A stretch of 64,000 nucleotides of DNA from NCBI GenBank assembly GCA_016712505.1, contig JADJQY010000004.1, forward strand, positions 434,001 to 498,000, written 5' to 3'. This DNA comes from Candidatus Eiseniibacteriota bacterium. GTDB lineage: Bacteria > Eisenbacteria > RBG-16-71-46 > CAIMUX01. The position numbers and the translations under genes were made by a program. The notes under the pieces were generated by a model. It was not told the DNA's origin. It did no database searches and was given only the letters and a program-made list of their open reading frames with translations. This document shows, one piece after another, positions 1 to 6,886 of the stretch. Each line of letters starts with the position of its first letter. The first letter of the stretch is position 1.

Positions 1-420
1 GGAGACGTTTCCGAACGACACCTCGTCAAGTTGGTAGCGCGCCCAATCGGGATCAGGGTCCCGGAGCGGAACCGAGAATCGGTGTTCGCCCTCCTCCAAC
101 CTCACCTCGAGCCGGTGGTGGTGAAACTCCTCCCGGCTGACCGTGACGAGGTCCTTCGATCCGATCCGCCACGGGCCGTCCAGCAGGTGAAGGTGCCGTT
201 CCGACTTGACGTCTCGGTCACGCCGCGCCCGATAGGTGCACTGAACGAGAGTCAGCGCGCTTTCGAAGCCTGAGGTCCGCAGGCGAAAGTCGATTTCTGC
301 CCGCGGCAGTTCCTGCTTCAGCGGGTGCAGTGCAGGGTCACGTCCCTCCGCCGACGAGTTCGTCACCGATCCTCCGAGGAGCACCATCGCTCCCGCGAGC
401 CAACTGCCAAGCCGTTTCAC
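1..420 (-). CDS. Secreted protein of unknown function (3' end off the left edge)
   Basis: A frame open from the window edge to a GTG at 418-420 gives 140 residues with no stop. The GTG is preceded by GTGGAG about 5 bases upstream. The N-terminus starts VKRLGSWLAGAMVLLGGSV and then NSSAEG, a plausible signal peptide with a basic start, a hydrophobic core and a small-residue cleavage region. The mature part is charged and beta-like, with a 'DGPWRIGSKDLVTV' stretch, and I recognise no family. The C-terminus lies outside the window. The opposite strand is also open here, but its products are low-complexity Arg/Pro/Ser and look like shadows. The gene is divergent from the hydrogenase-maturation protease gene at 861. 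Confidence 0.6.
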   Translation of the reverse strand, partial: MKRLGSWLAGAMVLLGGSVTNSSAEGRDPALHPLKQELPRAEIDFRLRTSGFESALTLVQCTYRARRDRDVKSERHLHLLDGPWRIGSKDLVTVSREEFHHHRLEVRLEEGEHRFSVPLRDPDPDWARYQLDEVSFGNVS

Positions 421-860
421 GTCCGCTCCACCCGCTCTCCCGCTCAGGTCCAGTCCCCACGCGCACCCCCCTGGAAGGCACTCCGGCGGAGTATCGCAAA
501 TCGCGAGATAGGGGCCAACGGCACTCCGCGCCGCGGCGCGAGGCTGATGAGACAACGTCGCCACTGACCATCCCCCCCCTTCGCGAGATTTCGGTGAAGG
601 GGTTGCAACCTGCCGAGGCCGGGAGGAAGATGCCTTCGCTGGGTGGCGGCGTCCCCACCGATGACGCCGGAAAGTCGGCGCTTTGGCGTCGCAAAGCGGG
701 AGGGATGAGCGCTCACTCCAAGGCAAGCGTGTTGACCGCGCGCTGCATCGACCCCTGCCTGTCCCGCTCGCCCCGCGCGCTTGAACGGATGCCGATCGCA
801 CTCGAAGTGCGGCGCCCGGATGGATCTCTACTCTCATCCTATCGCAGAGCCGAGGTGTAG
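421..860. other. Divergent intergenic region, no gene supported
   Basis: About 440 bases between the leftward secreted-protein gene and the rightward protease gene. Several frames are open on both strands, as expected in GC-rich DNA, but their products are low-complexity Arg/Pro/Ser. I saw no clear sigma-70 promoter. A short dyad (GCACT-cga-AGTGC) lies near 797-809. Confidence 0.4.
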
Positions 861-1355
861 ATGCTGGTCGTGGCGATCGGAAACCCATGGCGCGGGGACG
901 ACGGCGCGGCGCGCGCAGTCGGCGAACTCCTCGCGACCGAGCCTGGGATCACGGTCAGGCCGGTGCTTCAGCTCACCCCGGAGCTGGCTGCCGAGCTGGC
1001 GCGGGAGAAGCGGGTGGTGTTCGTGGACGCCGACCGCCGCCGCCGGCACGCCAGCCTGGAGCGAATGAACGAGGCGTCGGGAGCGCCTCGTGAGTCTCGC
1101 GCCGCGGTGGCCCACGAGGTTTCGATCGACGAGGTGGTCACGACGGCACGCCGTCTCTTCGACTTCGAAGGCGAGGTCTGGCTCTGCCGGGTGCCGGCGC
1201 ACCGCTTCCGCCTCGAGGTCGGACTGAGTCCCTCCACGGCGAGGGAGGTCGGACCGGCAGCGGCCGCGGTCCGTGCGCTCTTGTACGGAGATCTCCCGGA
1301 GCGGAGTGCGCCCCGAACGACAGAAGGCGCAAACCAGGCCGGCGCATCGGAGTAG
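861..1355 (+). CDS. Hydrogenase maturation protease-like protein (peptidase M52/HycI fold)
   Basis: 164 aa starting MLVVAIGNPWRGDDGAA, the hallmark GN-x3-GDDG opening of the nickel-hydrogenase C-terminal endopeptidases (HycI, HyaD, HybD). Their conserved acid in this motif binds nickel in the precursor large subunit before cleavage. The length fits the family (about 150-170 aa). The C-terminal half contains 'HRFRLEVGLSPSTAREVGPA', consistent with the last helices. GAGG lies about 5 bases before the ATG. No hydrogenase structural or hyp genes are in the window, so the partner must be elsewhere or the protein acts alone. The central region is Arg-rich. Family confident; substrate unknown. Confidence 0.75.
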   Translation: MLVVAIGNPWRGDDGAARAVGELLATEPGITVRPVLQLTPELAAELAREKRVVFVDADRRRRHASLERMNEASGAPRESRAAVAHEVSIDEVVTTARRLFDFEGEVWLCRVPAHRFRLEVGLSPSTAREVGPAAAAVRALLYGDLPERSAPRTTEGANQAGASE

Positions 1356-1388
1356 GACTCTGCCGGACGGCATGGTATTCTGGCCCCC

Positions 1389-1694
1389 ATGCAACTCACC
1401 GGAAAGGACAAACGTCATCTCCGATCGCTCGGCAATCAGCTCCGACCGGTCGTGCTCATCGGGAAAGAAGGACTCACCGCCGCGGTGCTGCAGTCGCTCG
1501 ACGACGCCCACCGTGGTTCGGAGTTGGTCAAGGTGAAGATCCTGGAGCTCGGCGATCACGATCGCCACGCGATCGCCGAGAGCATCGCCACGCAGTCGGC
1601 ATCGTTGGTCGCGGGCATGGTCGGCGGAACGATCCTGCTCTATCGGCGCGACAAGGAAAAGCCGCGGATCGAGCTCCCATCGCGGCACGCCTAG
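1389..1694 (+). CDS. yhbY: YhbY-family CRM-domain RNA-binding protein
   Basis: 101 aa filled by one CRM domain. It opens MQLTGKDKRHLRSLGNQL, followed by the 'PVVLIGKEGLTAAVLQSLDDA' segment containing the GxxG-type loop, then 'ELVKVKI', and ends with 'GGTILLYRR', all characteristic of E. coli YhbY. Family members bind pre-50S ribosomal particles or highly structured RNA and help large-subunit assembly in the cytoplasm. The length is typical (about 97-105 aa). The gene lies between the M52-like protease and the FEN-type exonuclease on the same strand, with gaps of 33 and 20 bases, so the three are probably co-transcribed. No key feature is missing. Confidence 0.9.
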   Translation: MQLTGKDKRHLRSLGNQLRPVVLIGKEGLTAAVLQSLDDAHRGSELVKVKILELGDHDRHAIAESIATQSASLVAGMVGGTILLYRRDKEKPRIELPSRHA

Positions 1695-1714
1695 CCGCTG
1701 CCGGACACACCGCC

Positions 1715-2590
1715 ATGAAACTGCACCTCGTCGACGGCACCTACGAACTGTTCCGCGCCCACTTCGGGGCTCCTCCGTCGGTCGACTCCGCGGGACGCAG
1801 CGTCGGCGCGACCCGAGGACTGCTCCGCACCCTGCTCGGACTCCTGCGCGATGAGGCAGCGACCCACGTGGCCATCGCCTTTGACGAGAAGATCGAGTCA
1901 TTCCGCAATCATCTCTTCGCCGGCTACAAGACGGGCGAGGGAATCGAGCCGGAATTGCTCTCCCAGTTTCCCCTGGCCGAACGAGCGGCCCACGCCCTTG
2001 GCTTCGTGGTCTGGCCGATGGTCGAGTTCGAGGCCGACGACGCCCTCGCCACCGCAGCGGCGCGCTGGACGCAGGACCCGTCGGTGGAACAGATCGTACT
2101 CTGCAGCCCGGACAAGGACCTCGCGCAGTGCGTTGCCGGAGATCGGATCGTGATGCTCGATCGTCGCAAGCGCGCGGTCATGAACGAGGAGGGGGTGGCG
2201 ACCAAGTTCGGCGTCCCGCCACGCTCCATCCCGGACTGGCTCGCTCTGGTCGGGGATGCCGCCGACGGCATCCCCGGCGTCGCTCGTTGGGGACCGAAAT
2301 CCGCGGCCGCACTGCTGGCGAAGTTCGGTACCATCGACCGAATTCCGATCGATCCGGCAGCATGGGAGGTCACCGTGCGGGGGCGCGAATCCCTGGCCGA
2401 GAGCCTGAACGCGCATCGCGGGGAGGCCGATCTCTACCGGACCCTGGCCACGCTACGCCGTGATGTCCCCTTGCGAGAAAACCTGGGCGAGTTGGAGTGG
2501 CGGGGAGCGCGTCGCCCGGAGCTGATCGAACTGTGCGGAGAACTGGACGAGAAGGAGCTTCTCTCGCGCGTTCCCCGCTGGCGCGACTAG
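1715..2590 (+). CDS. Stand-alone 5'-3' exonuclease/flap endonuclease (FEN/Pol I N-terminal domain)
   Basis: 291 aa, starting MKLHLVDGTYELFRAHF, the first metal-binding aspartate motif of the PIN-like FEN fold. Further acidic metal-site motifs follow in order: 'AIAFDEK', 'EFEADDALAT', 'LCSPDKDLAQ' and 'LVGDAADGIPG', the last belonging to the helix-hairpin-helix (H3TH) region. The size matches free-standing FEN proteins such as ExoIX/Xni or T5 exonuclease; no polymerase domain follows. Its role would be removing 5' flaps or RNA primers in replication and repair. It sits in a same-strand run with yhbY upstream and the M20 peptidase downstream. Confidence 0.85.
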   Translation: MKLHLVDGTYELFRAHFGAPPSVDSAGRSVGATRGLLRTLLGLLRDEAATHVAIAFDEKIESFRNHLFAGYKTGEGIEPELLSQFPLAERAAHALGFVVWPMVEFEADDALATAAARWTQDPSVEQIVLCSPDKDLAQCVAGDRIVMLDRRKRAVMNEEGVATKFGVPPRSIPDWLALVGDAADGIPGVARWGPKSAAALLAKFGTIDRIPIDPAAWEVTVRGRESLAESLNAHRGEADLYRTLATLRRDVPLRENLGELEWRGARRPELIELCGELDEKELLSRVPRWRD

Positions 2591-2624
2591 CCGGGGAAGA
2601 CACCGAATCGACATGGGAGCCATG

Positions 2625-4025
2625 ATGGACCGCAGCAGCCTTCGCCTCTTCGTGGATCGCACCTGGGACGCCTCGATCATCCCGACGCTGTCGGACTACA
2701 TCCGGATTCCGAACAAGTCTCCGGCCTACGACGATGCGTGGCAGTCGCATGGCTACATGGAGCAGGCGATTCACCTGATCGAGGCTTGGTGCCACGGCCA
2801 GAAGTCCGCGGGCACGACGGTCGAGGTGATCCGGCTGAGCGGGCGGACTCCGCTCCTTTACATCGAGGTCCCGGCGAAGGAGAGCGACCAGACGGTGCTC
2901 CTCTACGGCCACTACGACAAACAGCCCGAGATGGTCGGCTGGTGGGACGGCTTCGGCCCCTGGACGCCGGTAGTCAAGAATGATCGCCTCTACGGACGCG
3001 GCGGTGCCGACGATGGCTACGCCACTTTCGCCTCCCTCACCGCCATCCGGGCGCTCCAGGATCAGGGACTTCCACACCCGCGATGCGTCGTCCTGATCGA
3101 AGGCTGCGAGGAAAGTGGCAGCTTCGACCTGCCGTTCTACATCGAGTTTCTCGCTGACCGGATCGGCTCGCCACGGCTGATCGTCTGCCTCGACTCCGGC
3201 TGCGGGGACTACGAACGGCTGTGGGGGACTACCTCGCTGCGCGGTAACGTGGTCGGCACGCTCCGGGTCGACATCCTGCGCGAGGGGGTCCACTCAGGCA
3301 GCGCCAGCGGGGTGGTCGCATCCAGTTTCCGCATCGCACGACAGCTGCTCTCCCGCCTCGAGGATGAGCAGACGGGACGGATCCTGCTCGAGTCGCTCCA
3401 CGCCGAGATCCCGATCGAGCGTGTGGAACAAGCCCGCATCGCGGCATCGATTCTCGGCGGCACCATCCACTCCGAGTTCCCGTTCGTGGCCGGTGCCGGA
3501 CCGGTCGGGGGCGACCTCACCGAACTGCTGCTCAACAAGACGTGGCGCCCGACCCTTTCGATCACCGGCGCCGACGGTCTCCCTGCGTCCAAGGACGGGG
3601 GAAACGTCCTCCGTCCCGGAACCGCCCTCAAGCTCTCCTTCCGCACGCCTCCCTCGGTCGACGCGGACGCCGCCTATCTGGCCATCAAGCGCGTGCTGGA
3701 GAGCGAGCCGCCCTACGGCGCTCAGGTCTCATTCGAAGGAGATGGCGGGAGCGGCTGGAGCGCACCTCCCCTCGCCCCCTGGCTCGCAGCGGCGGCCGGG
3801 CAGGCATCGCTGGCGCACTTCGGCCAGGAGATGGCGTTCACCGGAGAGGGAGGCTCGATTCCCTTCATGGGGATGCTGGGGCGCAGGTTCCCTGCGGCCC
3901 AGTTCCTCATTACCGGCGTACTCGGGCCCCAGTCCAACGCCCACGGCCCGAACGAGTACCTGCACATCCCGGCCGGCAAGCGACTCACCGCCTGCGTCGC
4001 GGAGGTCCTGCTCGGGTCAATCTGA
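2625..4025 (+). CDS. M20-family metallopeptidase (dipeptidase/carboxypeptidase type)
   Basis: About 466 aa with the standard di-zinc M20 motifs: 'LLYGHYDKQPE' (H-x-D), 'GRGGADDGYA' (bridging Asp), 'EGCEESGS' (catalytic Glu followed by a metal Glu) and a final 'GPNEYLHIP' metal-His region. It should hydrolyse small peptides or N-acyl amino acids in the cytoplasm; no signal peptide is seen. In-frame ATGs at 2613, 2622 and 2625 are possible. I prefer 2625 because GGGAG lies 5 bases before it. The product resembles the M20 dipeptidase branch that acts on C-terminal or beta-linked dipeptides, but substrate cannot be read from sequence. The gene follows the FEN gene by about 34 bases. Confidence 0.88.
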   Translation: MDRSSLRLFVDRTWDASIIPTLSDYIRIPNKSPAYDDAWQSHGYMEQAIHLIEAWCHGQKSAGTTVEVIRLSGRTPLLYIEVPAKESDQTVLLYGHYDKQPEMVGWWDGFGPWTPVVKNDRLYGRGGADDGYATFASLTAIRALQDQGLPHPRCVVLIEGCEESGSFDLPFYIEFLADRIGSPRLIVCLDSGCGDYERLWGTTSLRGNVVGTLRVDILREGVHSGSASGVVASSFRIARQLLSRLEDEQTGRILLESLHAEIPIERVEQARIAASILGGTIHSEFPFVAGAGPVGGDLTELLLNKTWRPTLSITGADGLPASKDGGNVLRPGTALKLSFRTPPSVDADAAYLAIKRVLESEPPYGAQVSFEGDGGSGWSAPPLAPWLAAAAGQASLAHFGQEMAFTGEGGSIPFMGMLGRRFPAAQFLITGVLGPQSNAHGPNEYLHIPAGKRLTACVAEVLLGSI

Positions 4026-4037
4026 CCTGTTGGTGCC

Positions 4038-4581
4038 TTGGTGACCGTACCCCGATCTCGGCGTTGTCAGTCTTTCCGCATCCTGAATCGGACCCGGGTC
4101 GCGGGGGCAACCGGCGACGGGCGCTTGGCCCGTGTCGTCTTCGAGATCCTTCACTGCAATGTGAGCAGCGCGATCACCATCGTGTCGGCGCAGATCACCG
4201 ATCCAAGCGGTGAAACAAGGCCCATCGCAAGTACTATCGGCGGCGCGATCGAGGTGGAGTGTTCCTCCGGCCTTCCTTCTGATCTCGACCCGGCCGAGTC
4301 TGCGCTTCTTCCGTGCCGTCCGAACCCGACCGCGAACTCGACCGAGCTGCGCTTCGTGCTCGGGGGCCACGAACGTTTCACAACCGGGTCGGCTGGCAAT
4401 CTTCGATGCCTCGGGGCGGCAAGTCCGCAGGCTGATCGACGCACCGCTCGCAACCAGGCCGCACCAGATCGCCTGGGACGGCCGCGGTGATGACGGACGC
4501 GCGCTCCCGAACGGCGCGTGCTTCAGCCGGCTCAGCGTGGGCGGAAAAGCCTATCGGCAGCAGATCGTGATCACGCGATAG
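4038..4581 (+). pseudogene. 5'-truncated, frameshifted exported protein: end of a cohesin-like domain plus FlgD-type tail
   Basis: From about 4092 one frame reads GDGRLARVVFEIL, then ITDPSG and 'ASTIGGAIEVE', resembling the last strands of a cohesin domain. It continues to 'PNPTANSTELRFVLGG', the usual lead-in to FlgD-like tails. At a G5 run (4362-4366) the frame changes by +1 and continues as 'AIFDASGRQVRRL', 'IAWDGRGDDGRALPNG' and a final QQIVITR. Dropping one G restores 'LRFVLGATNVSQPGRL', so the frameshift is a single-base insertion. No N-terminus or signal peptide is present, because the M20 gene ends at 4025. It is therefore the 3' remnant of a larger secreted protein. Confidence 0.65.
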
Positions 4582-4606
4582 CCAGGAGCGAGGATCTGTG
4601 CAACGG

Positions 4607-4636
4607 GATCCGGGCGGGGGTCAACCCGCCCGGATC
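4607..4636. terminator. Strong hairpin between convergent genes
   Basis: A perfect 12-bp inverted repeat (GATCCGGGCGGG and its complement) with a 6-base loop. It lies between the end of the FlgD-tail remnant (4581) and the stop of the leftward DinB gene (4655), where a bidirectional terminator would be expected. There is no obvious U-tract on either side. Confidence 0.55.
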
Positions 4637-4654
4637 TGCGTTCCGGAGCGTGCC

Positions 4655-5170
4655 TCAGATCGGAAGCAGGCGCTTGAGCAGGGCGATCTGCCCCCGGTGG
4701 TGCGCCTCGTGCTCGATCAGGTGGTGCAGGATCCAGTCGAGGGTGAACCGCTCGCTCTCGGGCGGTGCGTCGAGGCATTGGATCTCCCTGGTCAGGTCGG
4801 CGTCGGAGAGTGTTGCCAGGGCGCGCCGGGTCTCCTCGCGCATCGCGTCCAGCCTCTCCACGAAGTACGCCAGATCGTGCCCATCGATCTGCGGCTGACC
4901 GGTGCGGAGAGCGAAGGCCGGCGCCCATGCTTCGCCCATCGGACGTCGCTCGAGATCTTCGCCGATCCAGGAGCGTTCCACCGCCGCGATGTGCAACAGC
5001 TGCGTGGCGATCGACTCAACCTTCGGGTGCGGCGTCCAGGCGAGCTGGGCGGGAGACAACCCCGCTGCGTAGCGATGAGTCTCCCGCCGAACATCGTCGA
5101 GTTCCGCAAGCCGTGCCCCGATCGCCGGGGTGAATCCCGACGGCGCGACCAGCGATACAGTTCTTCCCAA
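4655..5170 (-). CDS. DinB/DUF664-like four-helix metal-binding protein
   Basis: 171 aa. 'LLHIAAVERSWIGEDL' and 'LHHLIEHEAHHRGQIALLKR' carry the three histidines expected to bind one metal in the DinB fold; the C-terminal H-x3-H spacing is classic. Many family members are thiol-dependent S-transferases or hydrolases in detoxification, but the substrate here is unknown. The frame is open far upstream, but that part is low-complexity. I chose the TTG at 5168-5170 because GGGAGG lies 5 bases upstream and the product then starts just before the first helix (TVSLVAPSGFTPAIGARLA). It is convergent with the upstream remnant, and a hairpin lies between them. Confidence 0.8.
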   Translation of the reverse strand: MGRTVSLVAPSGFTPAIGARLAELDDVRRETHRYAAGLSPAQLAWTPHPKVESIATQLLHIAAVERSWIGEDLERRPMGEAWAPAFALRTGQPQIDGHDLAYFVERLDAMREETRRALATLSDADLTREIQCLDAPPESERFTLDWILHHLIEHEAHHRGQIALLKRLLPI

Positions 5171-5528
5171 AAGATCCTCCCTTTCCCGTTCGCCCTCGGC
5201 TTCGAACCCTCGCGTCCGACGCCATCTAGTTTCCGGGTGAGAATCGGGTCTTCGGTGCGCAATTGCAATCGGGGCGCGGCGGAGATCGGCCGGTCCCCCG
5301 ACCAGGCCTCCACGCCGGCCCGTGCGAGCGATCCCTCGCACGGTACGGACGACCCAGCAATCGTCATGCGCCAGGCCGTTCTCGTGACTGTCCGCCGTGG
5401 GGCTCACGGCGGGCCTAGCGGTCCAGCGCGGAGACGGACGGAGCGATGGACGCCGAAGCGTCGATCCGGAACATGCGGAACGGAACAGATCCAGCGCGAC
5501 CGGACCGGAGAGCCCGATGCACCCCAGC

Positions 5529-5804
5529 GCCCCATCTCCCTGTTTTGCCCGGCGGCGATACGCCGCCGCGGTTTCGTTCGCCATCCCCCTCCCCTCCGCC
5601 GGACCGGTTCGTCTCGACCTCTTCGATGTCTCCGGTCGTCGTGTTCGCACGCTACACGACGGCATCCTCCCGGCCGGCGACCAGGTACTCTCCTGGGATG
5701 GGATCCTCCAGAGTGGCGACGCCGCCCCCGCCGGGATCTACTTCCCCCGCACGCGCTGGCGCAACCAGTCGCAGAGCACGCAGATCGTGTTACTTCGGCG
5801 GTGA
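5529..5804 (+). pseudogene. Orphan FlgD-type C-terminal tail fragment
   Basis: About 90 codons reading 'VSFAIPLPSAGPVRLDLFD', then 'VSGRRVRTL', 'LSWDGILQSGDAAPAGIYF' and a terminal QIVLLRR. This is a nearly complete FlgD-like Ig tail with a degraded PNP lead-in. The upstream sequence in this frame (from 5397) is low-complexity and has no signal peptide or recognisable domain, so the tail has lost its parent protein. It ends about 77 bases before the HEPN/MNT pair. It could be part of a short real ORF, but a lone sorting tail is unlikely to be functional. Confidence 0.55.
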
Positions 5805-5880
5805 GCACACGGGCGGGACCGGTCAGGTGCTATGCTCTCCGTGGATTTGAAACCGACCCTTCGATCTCCGAGATGCCCGA

Positions 5881-6267
5881 ATGACCCTGGATTGCTCAAG
5901 CCTGCGACGTGCGGTGGCCTCCCTCGATGAAGCGCTCGCTCTCGAGCGCGATGCCATCGTGCGGGACGAGGTGGTGCAGAGATTCGAGCTCACCTACGAG
6001 CTCTGCTGGAAGTTCATCCGGAGATCGCTCGCCGATTCCGACGGGAGTGAAGCGATCGAGTCTCTGGCCCGACGTGATCTCTTTCGTCTGGCCGCTCGGC
6101 GCGGGTTGATCGGCGACGCAGAGCCCTGGTTCGACTACCATCGCGCTCGCAACGAATCTTCCCATACCTATGACGAGCGCAAGGCGGACGAGGTAGCGCA
6201 GCAGGCGGAGCGATTCGCAGGCGACGCGCGGGCCCTCCTCTTGGTGCTGGAGTCGCGCCATGCTTGA
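5881..6267 (+). CDS. HEPN-fold nucleotidyltransferase-partner protein (HI0074/NTase_sub_bind type)
   Basis: 128 aa, all helical. 'ALERDAIVRDEVVQRFELTY', then 'ELCWKFIRRSL', and the C-terminal 'YHRARNESSHTYDE' match the HI0074 family. The R-N-x-x-S-H-x-Y element is the HEPN signature. In HEPN/MNT toxin-antitoxin pairs the HEPN protein is an RNase toxin that the MNT partner AMPylates on or near the Tyr of this motif. The gene overlaps the downstream MNT gene by 8 bases, so they are translationally coupled. It could be either an active toxin or a substrate-binding partner; both descriptions exist for the family. Confidence 0.88.
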   Translation: MTLDCSSLRRAVASLDEALALERDAIVRDEVVQRFELTYELCWKFIRRSLADSDGSEAIESLARRDLFRLAARRGLIGDAEPWFDYHRARNESSHTYDERKADEVAQQAERFAGDARALLLVLESRHA

Positions 6268-6568
6268 TCTCGCGAGCCGGCATCGGGAGCTCGTGCAAGA
6301 AATCCTCCGGCGCACGTGTCCCGGCGCCACCGTCACCGCTTTCGGATCACGAACGCGCGGAACGGCGACCCGCACCTCCGACCTCGACCTCGTGGTCGAC
6401 CTCGGACGGCCACTCGGCCTCCTGGAGATTGCGCGCATCCGCGAGGCCATGAGCGACTCCGATCTCCCCATGTTTGTCGACATCGTCGATTGGCACGGAC
6501 TCTCGGAGACGATTCGGACAGAGGTGAATCGGAGCGGCGAGGTGTTGCACCGGCCAACGGATCATTGA
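6260..6568 (+). CDS. MNT-family minimal nucleotidyltransferase (antitoxin partner)
   Basis: 102 aa with the polymerase-beta-type signature 'AFGSRTRGTA...SDLDLVVDL' (G-S-x10-D-x-D) and a third acidic residue in 'MFVDIVDW'. It would transfer AMP to the neighbouring HEPN protein and neutralise it. The size is normal for MNT proteins. The 3' half is nearly identical at DNA level (122 of 126 bases by my alignment) to a decayed copy about 5.9 kb downstream at 12311-12436. It is the second gene of the HEPN/MNT pair. Confidence 0.9.
   Translation: MLDLASRHRELVQEILRRTCPGATVTAFGSRTRGTATRTSDLDLVVDLGRPLGLLEIARIREAMSDSDLPMFVDIVDWHGLSETIRTEVNRSGEVLHRPTDH
6381..6506 (+). repeat. 126-bp direct repeat, copy 1 (inside intact MNT gene)
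   Basis: Direct repeat of 12311-12436, differing at four positions by eye (two in the codons after 'cctcgt', one in the Pro codon, one His/Tyr change). Copy 1 lies in a functional-looking gene and copy 2 in a broken one. Confidence 0.85.
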
Positions 6569-6886
6569 TCGTGGGACTCGAGCTCAGGCTAGAGTGGGCA
6601 GGTTGGGCGCGCCGCGCTCCGATCGGACGCAACTTGGAGTGGAAACTCCCGATCGGTTGATCGCGCCCTGGCACCAACTGCGACACAGTCGCAACATATA
6701 CCTTGCGCCCTGCCGAAAGGACACCAGACACCATCCAATCCAGAGAAGCGCCTCGGCTGCGCACTCGGTCGGCGGGATGCGACGACTCCCCGCATTTATG
6801 TAGATTTGCGGACCCTATAGTCCATAATTATCGGAGCGCAATCTTTCCCCCACAGACGGTCTTTGACCTCGAGCAGGAGGTGCAGC
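6569..6886 (+). other. Intergenic leader upstream of the cytochrome operon
   Basis: About 318 bases without a supported gene. Around 6796-6840 the sequence is clearly more AT-rich than its surroundings (tttatgtagatttgc, ctatagtccataattat) and includes a small dyad GGAC-cctata-GTCC. The promoter for the cytochrome operon probably lies here, but I could not assign a well-spaced -35/-10 pair. Confidence 0.4.

Noticed and set aside
330..860. 176-codon plus-strand frame ending right before the M52-like protease ATG
   Set aside because: Its product is Arg/Pro/Ser-rich without domains, overlaps the better-supported leftward secreted gene, and has no ribosome site.
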